Below are positions 1 to 7,570 of a stretch of DNA of 20,786 bases, piece by piece (the first letter of the stretch is position 1; every line of letters starts with the position of its first letter). Source of the DNA: Bacteroidales bacterium UBA3297. GTDB taxonomy: Bacteria; Bacteroidota; Bacteroidia; Bacteroidales; Paludibacteraceae. The notes beneath the pieces are model-generated. The model worked only from the letters and a program-made list of their open reading frames with translations, was not told where the DNA came from and did not search any database. Both the position numbers and the translations under genes were made by a program. Where the stretch lies: assembly GCA_002362105.1 (NCBI GenBank), contig DETD01000027.1, forward strand, positions 5,688-26,473, given 5' to 3'.

Positions 1-1
1 C

Positions 2-1150
2 CTGGCCATCAACCTGAAGGAGATGCTGCCGCAGATGGCGGTCACCATCTTCGAGCGAAGCCAACGGGTACTGGCCAAGGTGGAGATATCCGGCGGCGGG
101 CGCTGCAACTGCACCAACTCGTTTGAGGGTGTGGGAGACCTGTCGGCCGTCTACCCCCGTGGCCATCGGCTGATGAAACGCCTGATGAAGGGATTCTCGC
201 AGCGCGATGCCTACGGGTGGTTCGAACGGCATGGCGTGCCTCTGGTGACTCAGGAGGATCAATGCGTGTTCCCTGCATCGCAAGACTCACACACCATCAT
301 CAACTGCTTCCTCGGCGAAGCCCGCCGGCACGGCATCGAGATCAAGACCGGCCACCGCATCAACAGCCTCGACGAACTCTCCGGCTACGACTACATCGCC
401 GTCACCACGGGCGGCTCACCCAAGGCAGAAGGACTGCAGTGGCTCGCCGACCTCGGCCATGAGATAACGGTCCCCGTGCCCTCGCTCTTCACTTTCCGCA
501 TCGACGACCAGCGGCTGCACAGCCTGATGGGCACCGTGGCTGAAGAGGCCACGGCACAGTTTCCTGGCACAAAACTGAAGGGCCGCGGCCCGCTGCTCAT
601 CACCCACTGGGGCATGAGCGGTCCGGCCATTCTAAAAACATCGTCACAAGCTGCCCGCCACCTTGCCGACAACGCCTATAAGGCCAACCTGTTGGTAGAC
701 TGGTGGCCAGCGATGAGTCAGGACGAGGTGATGGCCTTCTTGAGCAAACTAGTAAAGACCAACGGAGCGAAGCAAGTCAGCACCATAGCCCCACCCCCAC
801 TTACCCACCGCCACTGGGCGTACCTAATTGGCCGAATAGGCATTAGCGAGACCAAACGATGGAACGAGATTGGGAAAAAAGACTTCAACCGCATGGTGCA
901 ACTGCTTAAAGCAGACACCTATGCCGTTGACGGCAAAGGCCAGTTCAAAGACGAGTTTGTCACTTGCGGCGGAGTTGCCCTATCGGAACTCGACCCAAAC
1001 ACCCTGGAATGTAAGAAACATCCCAGACTCTACTTTGCCGGAGAGGTGACCGATGTTGACGCCGTTACGGGCGGATTCAACCTGCAAGCCGCATGGACCA
1101 TGGGGTATGTGGTGGCACAAGCAGTTGCAAATAAGGATAACCAGGATTAA
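2..1150 (+). CDS. NAD(P)/FAD-dependent oxidoreductase, HI0933/BaiN-type flavoprotein (5' partial)
   Basis: The reading frame is open from base 2, so the gene begins outside the window; 382 residues are visible. Counting from the ATG at base 23, GGGRCNCTN lies near residues 24-32. The C-terminal FAGEVTDVDAVTGGFNLQ block lies near residues 336-353. Both are hallmarks of the HI0933 family, a two-domain FAD-binding fold. The missing N-terminus (perhaps 15-25 residues) would carry the GxGxxG dinucleotide-binding loop; the visible frame starts at LAINLKE, just after it. Family members reduce C=C bonds of bile-acid intermediates in the BaiN case, but most, including this one, have no known substrate, so function is inferred only at fold level. 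Sampled G+C is about 60-65% in the first 700 bases and about 47-50% in the last 350. Confidence 0.9.
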   Translation: MAINLKEMLPQMAVTIFERSQRVLAKVEISGGGRCNCTNSFEGVGDLSAVYPRGHRLMKRLMKGFSQRDAYGWFERHGVPLVTQEDQCVFPASQDSHTIINCFLGEARRHGIEIKTGHRINSLDELSGYDYIAVTTGGSPKAEGLQWLADLGHEITVPVPSLFTFRIDDQRLHSLMGTVAEEATAQFPGTKLKGRGPLLITHWGMSGPAILKTSSQAARHLADNAYKANLLVDWWPAMSQDEVMAFLSKLVKTNGAKQVSTIAPPPLTHRHWAYLIGRIGISETKRWNEIGKKDFNRMVQLLKADTYAVDGKGQFKDEFVTCGGVALSELDPNTLECKKHPRLYFAGEVTDVDAVTGGFNLQAAWTMGYVVAQAVANKDNQD

Positions 1151-1427
1151 CGACACCAGCATGAAGAATTCCTCCAACACTTTTGGGGGATAGAAGTTCA
1201 AATAGCTAACTACGTTTTCGCCTTTAGCAATTAAAGACTCCATGACAGATTTTGCTGAGATGTCTTTCCCAGACTTAACGTAAACACTAACACTCATATC
1301 TTTCCGTTTAGGACTACAATTTTTATTTGTTATACACCTAAAATAATGCAATTATTTTTCTTTTTCAGAAATCCTCATTCAGAGAAATTGAAGTTTCTAT
1401 AAAAAAAGCTGTTTGATCAGTCTCTTA
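1151..1427. other. Intergenic gap with possible minus-strand ORF remnant
   Basis: This is the gap between the 3' ends of the convergent oxidoreductase and esterase genes. On the minus strand a frame starting near 1297 reads MSVSVYVKSGKDISAKSVME and continues plausibly to about 1165 (...YPPKVLEEFF). It then runs on into the antisense of the oxidoreductase tail, where it stops looking like protein. It may be a decayed gene end or chance. A seven-base T run lies just downstream of the esterase stop on the minus strand, but only a weak hairpin precedes it, so I do not call a terminator. Confidence 0.25.
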
Positions 1428-2630
1428 TCATTTGTTACTAGGAATAAAAGCCTTTTGAGCGAACAAGCACAGATACGTACGCCAGTTTTTCCAGATATGG
1501 CCATCGTCAGTTTCCAGATAAAAGTAGTTGAACTTGTTTTTATCGAGGAACTTTCTGAATTCCACATTTTCTTTATAGAGGAAATCTTCCTTACCAATAG
1601 AAATCCAATAGAGCGCAGGTTTCAGAGCGAACTGCCTTTTGATTTTCTCCTCGCAATTTTGATAGATTGAAGATTCCGCACGACCTTTAAATCCAACGGA
1701 AGCCGAGAAAAGTCCGACATAGTCAAAGAGCTCGGGATACTCCTTAGAAATATGCATAGAATGGAATCCGCCCATAGACAAGCCGGCAATAGCACGAGCA
1801 GACTTCCTCGCGTTTGTGCGGTAGGTATCGTCGATGAATTTCACAATTTCAGGGAAAGAAGTCTCAAAAGTTCCATCCATAGTATGAGGTAGTTCAATGG
1901 TAGGAGTAATAAAGCCCGTAGGCGCATAACCAGCCGCAGCCTGTTGGTCGACATTACCATTCGGCATTACCACAATCATCGGTTTCGCTTTGCCTTGTGC
2001 TATAAGGTTATCCATAATCTGTGCGACACGCCCCAACGTAATCCAAGCCTCTTCATCACCGCCCATACCGTGCAACAAATAAAGCACAGGGTATTTGTCC
2101 TTGCCCTTCTCGTAACCAGCCGGAGTATAAACGGTCAAGCGTCGGTCGTTGCCAGTTGTTTTGCAGTTGAACCAAACCTTCGAAACCGTACCGTGGGGCA
2201 CTTTATTCACCGCATAAAGGTTACTCTGCGGGCCATCGACCAAAAAGATATTGCTGGTAGTAACCACATCGCGAGTGAGGTAAACATTAGACGGGTCGGT
2301 CGTCTTCAAACCGTCGACAATGAACGAATAACTGTATAATTCAGGCATGAGCGGAGTGGGTGTGGTGTACTCCCAAATGCCATTTTCACCTTCAACAAGT
2401 TCAGCTTTTCCTGGCACTTCAATTTTAGATTTTCCCTTTAGAACTTCTTTAGGCAAAAAGTCGCCAGTCACCTCCACCTTTGAAGCCTTCGGAGCTTTCA
2501 GCCTAAACGTAACCGTTTTGTCGGGATTAATTTCAGGAGACACCGTTGGAGTCTTCCACCACAGAGCCTCTTGCGCCTGGCTAGACAAGCCCAGTGCCAC
2601 AGCAGCAATACTTAAATTTGTCTTAATCAT
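1428..2630 (-). CDS. Secreted CE1-like esterase with N-terminal beta-sandwich domain
   Basis: The 400-residue protein has a short signal peptide (residues 1 to about 19, ending SSQA), so it is exported. Residues about 28-132 resemble the N-terminal immunoglobulin-like/CBM48-type domain of Bacteroidetes esterases (VTFRLKAPKASKVEVTGDF). Residues about 150-395 form an alpha/beta hydrolase of the putative esterase/CE1 family. Visible motifs are LLHGMGG (185-191), IVVMPNG (219-225), the nucleophile elbow GLSMGG with Ser285, a likely acid in GKED near 346-349, and His378 in DDGHIW. Relatives release feruloyl or acetyl groups from plant xylan and are often labelled endo-xylanase Z-like, but no xylanase domain is present. 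No SusC/D or other polysaccharide-utilisation genes flank it. The exact ester cleaved cannot be told from sequence. Confidence 0.88.
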   Translation of the reverse strand: MIKTNLSIAAVALGLSSQAQEALWWKTPTVSPEINPDKTVTFRLKAPKASKVEVTGDFLPKEVLKGKSKIEVPGKAELVEGENGIWEYTTPTPLMPELYSYSFIVDGLKTTDPSNVYLTRDVVTTSNIFLVDGPQSNLYAVNKVPHGTVSKVWFNCKTTGNDRRLTVYTPAGYEKGKDKYPVLYLLHGMGGDEEAWITLGRVAQIMDNLIAQGKAKPMIVVMPNGNVDQQAAAGYAPTGFITPTIELPHTMDGTFETSFPEIVKFIDDTYRTNARKSARAIAGLSMGGFHSMHISKEYPELFDYVGLFSASVGFKGRAESSIYQNCEEKIKRQFALKPALYWISIGKEDFLYKENVEFRKFLDKNKFNYFYLETDDGHIWKNWRTYLCLFAQKAFIPSNK

Positions 2631-2722
2631 GAAATGTGTAAATTAAACTAGAACTATAGAACAAACGGCAATTTACATCAAATTACGAGCATAAACAAGC
2701 GGAAGAACTCACAATAAATAGG

Positions 2723-2730
2723 TAAATTTG
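2723..2730 (+). promoter_or_regulatory. Candidate -7 element for the GNAT-pepD pair
   Basis: TAAATTTG matches the Bacteroidetes -7 consensus TAnnTTTG and ends 22 bases before the GNAT start codon. No convincing TTTG or TTG lies 19-21 bases upstream, so this is a half-match in an AT-rich gap. Confidence 0.35.
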
Positions 2731-2752
2731 AGGTAATAGAAAAATATCAAGT

Positions 2753-3154
2753 ATGATTGAATACAAAGAAATCCACCAATTTGACCAAAAAGATTTACAA
2801 GACCTGTTTTTATCGGTAGAATGGTCGTCGGGGCACTTCCCCGAAAAGCTGGTAGTCGCTATGCGGAACTTCCAGACCGTATACTCGGCTTGGGACGGGG
2901 ACAAACTCGTAGGAATGATATGCGCGATGGACGACGGCATCATGAACGCCTACGTGCATTACCTGCTGGTCAGGCCCGACTACCAAGACCAAGCCATAGG
3001 CCGGAAGCTGGTAGAACTAGTGCGCAACCACTACAAAGACTACCTTCGTATAGTGGTGGTGGCCTACGACGAAGAAATACACTTTTACGAACATTGTGGA
3101 TTTAAGAAAGCCGAAGGAGCATCGGCCATGTTCATCACCGAGTTGTGGACGTAG
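2753..3154 (+). CDS. GNAT-family N-acetyltransferase
   Basis: This 133-residue single-domain protein has the order of motifs seen in GNAT enzymes. A beta-strand pair (VYSAWDGDKLVGMI, 43-56) leads to the acetyl-CoA pyrophosphate loop (VRPDYQDQAIGRKL, 73-86; Q80-x-x-G83-R84). The late motif FYEHCGF follows at 111-117. It would transfer acetyl from acetyl-CoA to an amine in the cytoplasm; the acceptor is unknown. The gene lies divergent from the esterase and 24 bases upstream of the PepD-type dipeptidase on the same strand, so the two are probably co-transcribed. Length is normal for a small GNAT. Confidence 0.9.
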   Translation: MIEYKEIHQFDQKDLQDLFLSVEWSSGHFPEKLVVAMRNFQTVYSAWDGDKLVGMICAMDDGIMNAYVHYLLVRPDYQDQAIGRKLVELVRNHYKDYLRIVVVAYDEEIHFYEHCGFKKAEGASAMFITELWT

Positions 3155-3178
3155 TGCCGAAGCAAAATACAACACGTT

Positions 3179-4609
3179 ATGGACAAAACAGCCACCATAG
3201 ATCGCGTTTGGGCAATATTCGGCGAGTTAAACAAAATACCCCGCCCATCGCACCACGAAGAGAAAGCCGCCGACTTCTTGTGCCAGTTTGCGACAGCAAA
3301 CGGTTTGGACTACAGCCGCGACGCAAACAACTGCGTGGTTATACGAAAACCCGCAACACCTGGCTGTGAAGACTGGGAACCCCTTGTGCTGCTCAACCAC
3401 ATGGATATGGTGTGCGTGCACGACAGCAACTACAAGTTCAACGCGCTAGAAGACCCCATCGTCAGTGAAATACACGACGGATGGATGTATGCCAAAGGCA
3501 CCAGCCTAGGAGCCGACAACGGCATAGGGCTATCAATAGCGCTGGCACTGATAAGCGACAACACAATTCAGCACGGGCCTCTTGAAGTGCTGACCACCAC
3601 GAACGAAGAAGACGGCATGAGCGGAGCCGCCAACTTGGGAACCGACTTCATAAAAGGAAGGAAAGTCATCAACCTCGATTCGGAAGACTACGACACCATA
3701 ACAGTTGGTGCCGCAGGCGCCTACATGCAACAGGCCGAATGGCACTTTAAACTGGAAGAACCCGACAACAGCAAAAAACACCTTAAGCTGCTGCTAGAAG
3801 GCGGGAAAGGCGGACACTCTGGCGTGGACATCGACAAAGGACGCGGCAACGCCATTGTTATATTGGCCAAACTGCTGGCACAATTAAAAACTACGTATAC
3901 CGACCTGCAAATAGGCGAACTGCAAGGAGGCAGCAGCGCAGCCGCCATAGCCGGCAATGCCAGCGCCAACATCAGCGCCGACCTTTTAGATAAAGATCTG
4001 CTTACCGAGCTAGGGAAAACATTAATCTACCCTTACACGGAAACAGACCATCAACTGACGATAAGTGTAAGCGAAGCCCCCAAACGCCCTCTGCTCAGCA
4101 CCGAAGACAGCCAGCGGCTGATAGCTGCAATAACATCGCTACCCAACGGAGTGATAGCGATGCGCAACGATATGCCCGGCACCGTGCAAACCAGCAACAA
4201 CATAGGACTGCTAAAACAAACAGAAGGCCAAGTGGTGCTAACCACACACACACGCAGTTTCTGCGACAAAACTATGGAGGAAATAGGAGGGAAAATAGCA
4301 ACGGCTCTAAAAGAGAGCGGTGCTACCGTCAGCCTAGCGGCCAACAGCCCAGCCTGGCAGGAAAACAGCGAATCGGACTTCATAAAGCGGGTTAGCGACA
4401 CTTTTGAGGGAGTACTGGGCTTTACTCCTAGAAAAGTAGCCATGCACTTTGTGCTAGAAGCAGGCTACTATGTGCGCAAATATCCGGGTATTGAAATAGC
4501 CTGCATAGGGCCACGCATTGTTTCGCCACACAGCACTAGCGAGCGAGTAGAAATGCAAACAGTGGAAGACCTGCTGAAAGTGACAGAACACCTTATCAGC
4601 ACCCAATAA
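3179..4609 (+). CDS. pepD: Aminoacyl-histidine dipeptidase, M20 family (PepD-like)
   Basis: The 476-residue cytosolic metallopeptidase has the usual length of PepD (beta-Ala-His dipeptidase, carnosinase-like). Metal and catalytic residues are all visible. His74 and Asp76 lie in LLNHMDMV, Asp113 in the GTSLGADNG loop, the Glu143-Glu144 pair in TTNEEDG, Asp167 in NLDSEDYD, and a late His451 in SPHSTSERV. The N-terminus has PRPSHHEEK (21-29), typical of the family. The lid/dimerisation insert is in place (about 185-400). It cleaves Xaa-His and other dipeptides for amino-acid salvage. It is downstream of the GNAT gene and converges with the next gene, with only nine bases between stop codons. Confidence 0.93.
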   Translation: MDKTATIDRVWAIFGELNKIPRPSHHEEKAADFLCQFATANGLDYSRDANNCVVIRKPATPGCEDWEPLVLLNHMDMVCVHDSNYKFNALEDPIVSEIHDGWMYAKGTSLGADNGIGLSIALALISDNTIQHGPLEVLTTTNEEDGMSGAANLGTDFIKGRKVINLDSEDYDTITVGAAGAYMQQAEWHFKLEEPDNSKKHLKLLLEGGKGGHSGVDIDKGRGNAIVILAKLLAQLKTTYTDLQIGELQGGSSAAAIAGNASANISADLLDKDLLTELGKTLIYPYTETDHQLTISVSEAPKRPLLSTEDSQRLIAAITSLPNGVIAMRNDMPGTVQTSNNIGLLKQTEGQVVLTTHTRSFCDKTMEEIGGKIATALKESGATVSLAANSPAWQENSESDFIKRVSDTFEGVLGFTPRKVAMHFVLEAGYYVRKYPGIEIACIGPRIVSPHSTSERVEMQTVEDLLKVTEHLISTQ

Positions 4610-4618
4610 ACAGTCCCC

Positions 4619-5842
4619 CTAAAATTTAGGAATAACAAGCACCCTACCCTCTAAAGTAGCAAGCGGAATGCAATAAGGCTTACAGCGGGCGCCTTTAATG
4701 GAATACTTGTCGGCAATATCGCCAACCGGGAAAACTGACTTGATAATTTTATTGATTTTACTGATAGACTGGGTCACACGATCCGGGTCTTCAAGATTAT
4801 GGACAGGACCAGTATTGAAATTAGGAGCTACCATACCATATATCCCCTCAAGTTCGCCAATATAGTCCGACACGTCTTTCAATACAATGCCTTCGGGATG
4901 CCGCAGGAACAAAATGTAAAGCGACGTTTGTAAAGGACCACCCAGGTTGAGTTCCATTTCATCGTAATCTGGCAATACCACCCTACAGTCTTTATTAACA
5001 ACCAGATTTGAAAGTTTATCATCTCTCAGAACCATTTTACCCTGTAGGAGACAAGCAATCTTATCATTATCGACCGTCCCGTATTTGAGGATATAAAGTC
5101 TAACAAGCGAAGCAATCTGTTTCGCCAGAGCCTCCTTTTCAGAAAGAATTTCATCTGTATTGTCGCCATCAAGAAACGCGACAGCTTCGTCCTCGCAACA
5201 CATTCCGCGAGCCACAATGCCAGCATCCAGGTCAAGAGACTTTTCTTCTGCACATTCCTCTTCACAAGCGCAACTATCGGCAGCATCGGTACTGCGTGCC
5301 ATTTTGCCACAGGCCTCCTTTTCACATCGTCTAAAGAACGGGCCCGAACTTGAAGGAATAAACGAGCCAGCCACATCAGCAACCCCCTGCCTCAACCGTT
5401 TCCAGAACGAGCGGGGCCGGACAACGCAAGGAGCAGTATCTACCTCGGCAGACGTGCAACAATCGTCAAGGGAAGCGTGTTCCGCATCAACGTTCCCCTC
5501 TCTGAGGTATAAGAACTGTTCGTTTCGAAAAGACTCTACATCAAGCAGGAAACTCGCCAAAGCAGCCACACGGCTCTCAATTGAGACACCAGGGAACGCA
5601 GGTGCCACCAATACGCCATAGCCACCACTCACCACACCCAGATTGAAACGGCGCGCCACCAACATACCGGCAGACCCTGCACCAGAGGCCAGCAACTCGA
5701 CACTGAAACCCGGCAAATGCCGCACAACAGCAGCAGAAACAGAGCTGATAACAGCAGCATCAGGCATTCCGAACTCCGGACGGTAGCACAAGAAGACCTT
5801 ACCAAAAGGCAGATTAGCGAAACATGACTCGTTCATAGGCAT
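4619..5842 (-). CDS. Unrecognised protein with cysteine-rich acidic linker and conserved-looking C-terminal domain
   Basis: I do not recognise this 407-residue protein with confidence. It has no signal peptide or clear membrane span. Three regions can be seen: an N-terminal globular part (1 to about 115), a linker (about 116-235) and a C-terminal domain (about 235-407). The linker is rich in Asp, Glu and Ala and holds ten cysteines between 128 and 216 (128, 129, 139, 173, 178, 191, 193, 197, 215, 216). The C-terminal domain contains LYILFLRHPEGIVLKDVSDY (308-327), then DPDRVTQSISKINKIIKSVF and YSIKGARCKPYCIPL. That pattern recalls an unnamed Bacteroidetes domain (a hydrophobic helix with HPEGI, then a helix beginning with a D-P pair and ending before a short beta unit); this is memory, not a search result. 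The neighbour across the gap is a cytoplasmic von Willebrand A protein on the same strand. Whether the two work together is unknown. An alternative start is Met3. Confidence 0.75.
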   Translation of the reverse strand: MPMNESCFANLPFGKVFLCYRPEFGMPDAAVISSVSAAVVRHLPGFSVELLASGAGSAGMLVARRFNLGVVSGGYGVLVAPAFPGVSIESRVAALASFLLDVESFRNEQFLYLREGNVDAEHASLDDCCTSAEVDTAPCVVRPRSFWKRLRQGVADVAGSFIPSSSGPFFRRCEKEACGKMARSTDAADSCACEEECAEEKSLDLDAGIVARGMCCEDEAVAFLDGDNTDEILSEKEALAKQIASLVRLYILKYGTVDNDKIACLLQGKMVLRDDKLSNLVVNKDCRVVLPDYDEMELNLGGPLQTSLYILFLRHPEGIVLKDVSDYIGELEGIYGMVAPNFNTGPVHNLEDPDRVTQSISKINKIIKSVFPVGDIADKYSIKGARCKPYCIPLATLEGRVLVIPKF

Positions 5843-5992
5843 GGTAATTTACAATAAAAATACACCAAAATCTCCGATTTGTAAAAAAGAACAGGAAAAA
5901 GTCTTTGGAGTTTCCGCAACAAGAAAGCAAGAAACCACACAATAGCAGGCTCACAGACCAATATTCACACGACAAAATTGGTGCAAATTAAA

Positions 5993-6008
5993 AATATTTG
6001 CAAATATT
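5993..6008. repeat. Perfect 16-base AT-rich palindrome
   Basis: AATATTTGCAAATATT reads identically on both strands. It lies 36 bases upstream of the plus-strand -7 element at 6044. It could be a dimeric regulator's site for the candidate small RNA, but base composition makes chance possible. Confidence 0.5.
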
Positions 6009-6043
6009 GTTTTACTGAGCATTATTTATTTGAAAAACTTTTA

Positions 6044-6051
6044 TATATTTG
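6044..6051 (+). promoter_or_regulatory. Candidate -7 promoter element of the small RNA
   Basis: TATATTTG is an exact TAnnTTTG match and predicts a start near 6057. A TTTG at 6029-6032 is too close (11 bases) to be the -33 element and no TTG sits at the usual 19-21 base spacing. The call rests mainly on the downstream terminator pointing the same way. Confidence 0.45.
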
Positions 6052-6056
6052 CAATT

Positions 6057-6199
6057 GTAATTAGAAATTTAATAACAGCTCTTTTAAAGACAACATTTTA
6101 GGTAACGTATTAGATTTTTTCATTAATGAATTACAAAAACAACATAACATTTTAGAATTGCGTCTCTCGCTTGTGATAAGTTAGGAGACGCTTTTTTTT
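6057..6199 (+). ncRNA. Candidate intergenic small RNA, about 140 nt
   Basis: A plus-strand transcript is implied by TATATTTG at 6044-6051 and an intrinsic terminator at 6160-6199. No plus-strand gene lies upstream that this could terminate: the 1.2 kb to the left is antisense to a minus-strand gene. The interval has no credible ORF. TTGTAATT (6055-6062), at the predicted 5' end, can pair with AATTACAA (6129-6136). The 10-mer AACATTTTAG occurs twice (6092-6101 and 6146-6155). I do not recognise it as 6S, SRP, RNase P or tmRNA. The start coordinate is inferred from promoter spacing. Confidence 0.4.
6160..6199 (+). terminator. Rho-independent terminator (plus strand)
   Basis: GCGTCTC (6160-6166) pairs perfectly with GAGACGC (6185-6191) across an 18-base loop and is followed at once by eight T (6192-6199). 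On the minus strand the T run would precede the stem, so it works in one direction only. Confidence 0.82.
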
Positions 6200-6262
6200 C
6201 GCCCACCAAACGAAAAGGGGGAAATCGAGCATACAGCAGTCAAACACCGTACCACAGGAAAG

Positions 6263-6300
6263 CACAAAAGCGGGTGCATCGGTCACGACACACCCACTTT
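6263..6300 (-). terminator. Terminator downstream of the von Willebrand A gene
   Basis: On the minus strand AAAGTGGGTG (6300-6291) pairs with CACCCGCTTT (6276-6267), ten pairs with one G-T wobble, and TTTTGTG overlaps the end of the stem. It lies about 20 bases past the stop of the gene ending at 6320. Confidence 0.6.
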
Positions 6301-6319
6301 ACAGGAAGAAGTTCACCCA

Positions 6320-7021
6320 TTAGTTCGAGCGGGCTTTATCCTCCTCTGAGAAGAATTCGCACTCCGCCTCTTCAGAACTAAGCACAGCGGCAGCACATTT
6401 TCCCTTAGGAGCCCTCTCCATACAGGAACTGACACGGTCGGCCCAACGGGCAGTTGCACCGGCAAAGGCAGAAAACATAGCGCGGGTGTGCGACTGGTCG
6501 GCAGTAAAATTCATCGAATTGTTGATAGAGAGCGAGAAAGCGACAGCTTCGGCATCTTGGTTAGCACCAATAAAGGCGAACGTCCAACCTTTCTTTTTGA
6601 GTTCTTCAATAAGCCTCTTCACGGCGTTTCCGGAGTATTCCTTCGAAGCATTCTCGTAGCCATCGGTAATAATCGTCACCTGTGCTACAGCGCTCTCTTC
6701 ATTCGCCACGTCTTTTTCCAACTGGTGGAGCGTGATGCCGACAGCATCGTAAAGCGGCGTGCAGCAACAAGGCTGGTAATCGGCCGCAGAAATAGGTTTT
6801 ACATCGGCAATAGGGACATTCTCGAAAATATACTTGCGCTCGCACTCACAGAAAGCCACCAGAGAGAAAAAATGCTCCTGATCTTCGGAATGCTTCTTAG
6901 CGGAAGCCTTGATAGAGCCAATGGTTTCGTTAACACCGGCAATAGCCGCACTAGCAATACTGCTCATAGAGCCACTCTTGTCGAGGATGATGAGGTTGAA
7001 AATCTTAGTCTTCATAAGCAT
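6320..7021 (-). CDS. Cytoplasmic von Willebrand factor A (VWA) domain protein
   Basis: The 233-residue protein is mostly a single VWA fold. The metal-ion-dependent adhesion site is complete: DKSGSMS gives Asp14, Ser16 and Ser18, Thr88 follows in CCCTPLYDA, and Asp120 is in TIITDGYEN. There is no signal peptide or membrane segment, so it acts in the cytoplasm, unlike BatA/BatB aerotolerance proteins. It resembles the YegL/TerY-type stand-alone VWA proteins that bind partner proteins through Mg2+. The tail after about residue 200 is acidic and low in structure. Three consecutive cysteines (85-87) precede the MIDAS threonine. It starts MLMKTK; Met3 is an alternative start. It is 108 bases downstream of the creD unit on the same strand and may share its transcript. 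The partner is unknown. Confidence 0.88.
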   Translation of the reverse strand: MLMKTKIFNLIILDKSGSMSSIASAAIAGVNETIGSIKASAKKHSEDQEHFFSLVAFCECERKYIFENVPIADVKPISAADYQPCCCTPLYDAVGITLHQLEKDVANEESAVAQVTIITDGYENASKEYSGNAVKRLIEELKKKGWTFAFIGANQDAEAVAFSLSINNSMNFTADQSHTRAMFSAFAGATARWADRVSSCMERAPKGKCAAAVLSSEEAECEFFSEEDKARSN

Positions 7022-7129
7022 TTGGTTTTAGTTGTTTATTCTTTACACCACGAAGTTAGAAAAGAAGTAAACGCACCTCTGGAAATCGCAACATTGCAAT
7101 TTTATTTTTCCAAAAATCGTGGGAAAAGC

Positions 7130-7570
7130 CTAGCTGCACCTGTTTACGCCCCCGAACAAATTCGTCACGAGGTTAAGCAAGAAGTATGACACTACGCAAT
7201 AAACGGCATCGATGGACAGATACAATGTGAGAAAAATCCCACCATCAGACACATGGCAATCATGCGACCGCTCGAGTAACCGATCTACTGTCTCCATATT
7301 CTCAGGAAGGACATTGGCGTACTCGTTAACCAGTTCCTCGTTGTAACCATAATATGTCAATAGCAACCCAGTTGAATAATCGTCGAACCACATTGTCCCC
7401 AAAACAACCACCACAGAAAGCGGAAGAGCGAGGAAGAAGTAAGTCCAACAGGGGCAACCATGTTTACGAACAAAAACGTACACAAGGACGGGAGCCAAAG
7501 CCACAACAACGAGGGTCAAGAAATTAACAGCCCCCATTATCTGCACCAGTAAATCCGAACTAATCTGCAT
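7130..7570 (-). CDS. Small three-TM membrane protein coupled to creD
   Basis: This 146-residue protein has hydrophobic segments at about 14-34, 41-62 and 111-137, with a polar, acidic loop (63-110) between the second and third. The start codon lies inside creD, with an 11-base overlap (7560-7570), so translation is probably coupled and the products are likely made together. I do not recognise a named family. It is the last gene of the creD unit before the VWA gene. A CreD accessory subunit is a reasonable inference from the overlap, not something the sequence proves. Confidence 0.78.
   Translation of the reverse strand: MQISSDLLVQIMGAVNFLTLVVVALAPVLVYVFVRKHGCPCWTYFFLALPLSVVVVLGTMWFDDYSTGLLLTYYGYNEELVNEYANVLPENMETVDRLLERSHDCHVSDGGIFLTLYLSIDAVYCVVSYFLLNLVTNLFGGVNRCS

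Larger units (their letters stand above)
5843..6319. other. 477-base gene-free region with candidate small RNA and two terminators
   Basis: No protein-coding frame of substance occurs here. From left to right it holds the AT-rich 5' flank of the minus-strand gene, a perfect 16-base palindrome (5993-6008), a plus-strand TATATTTG (6044-6051), a presumed small transcript ending in a strong plus-strand terminator (6160-6199), and a minus-strand terminator (6263-6300) for the von Willebrand A gene. A nine-codon frame (ATG at 6126, MNYKNNITF) is too short to call. Confidence 0.7.

Noticed and set aside
4617..4629. Palindrome CCTAAAATTTAGG between convergent pepD and the 407-residue gene
   Set aside because: The six-pair AT-rich stem has no T run on either strand; too weak to call a bidirectional terminator.
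6126..6155. Nine-codon ORF in the candidate small RNA
   Set aside because: Too short, no supporting context, no regulated gene downstream on that strand.
6488..7189. Plus-strand open frame of 233 codons opposite the VWA gene
   Set aside because: The VWA frame on the other strand has a complete MIDAS motif set; the plus frame has no recognisable motifs and is a shadow.
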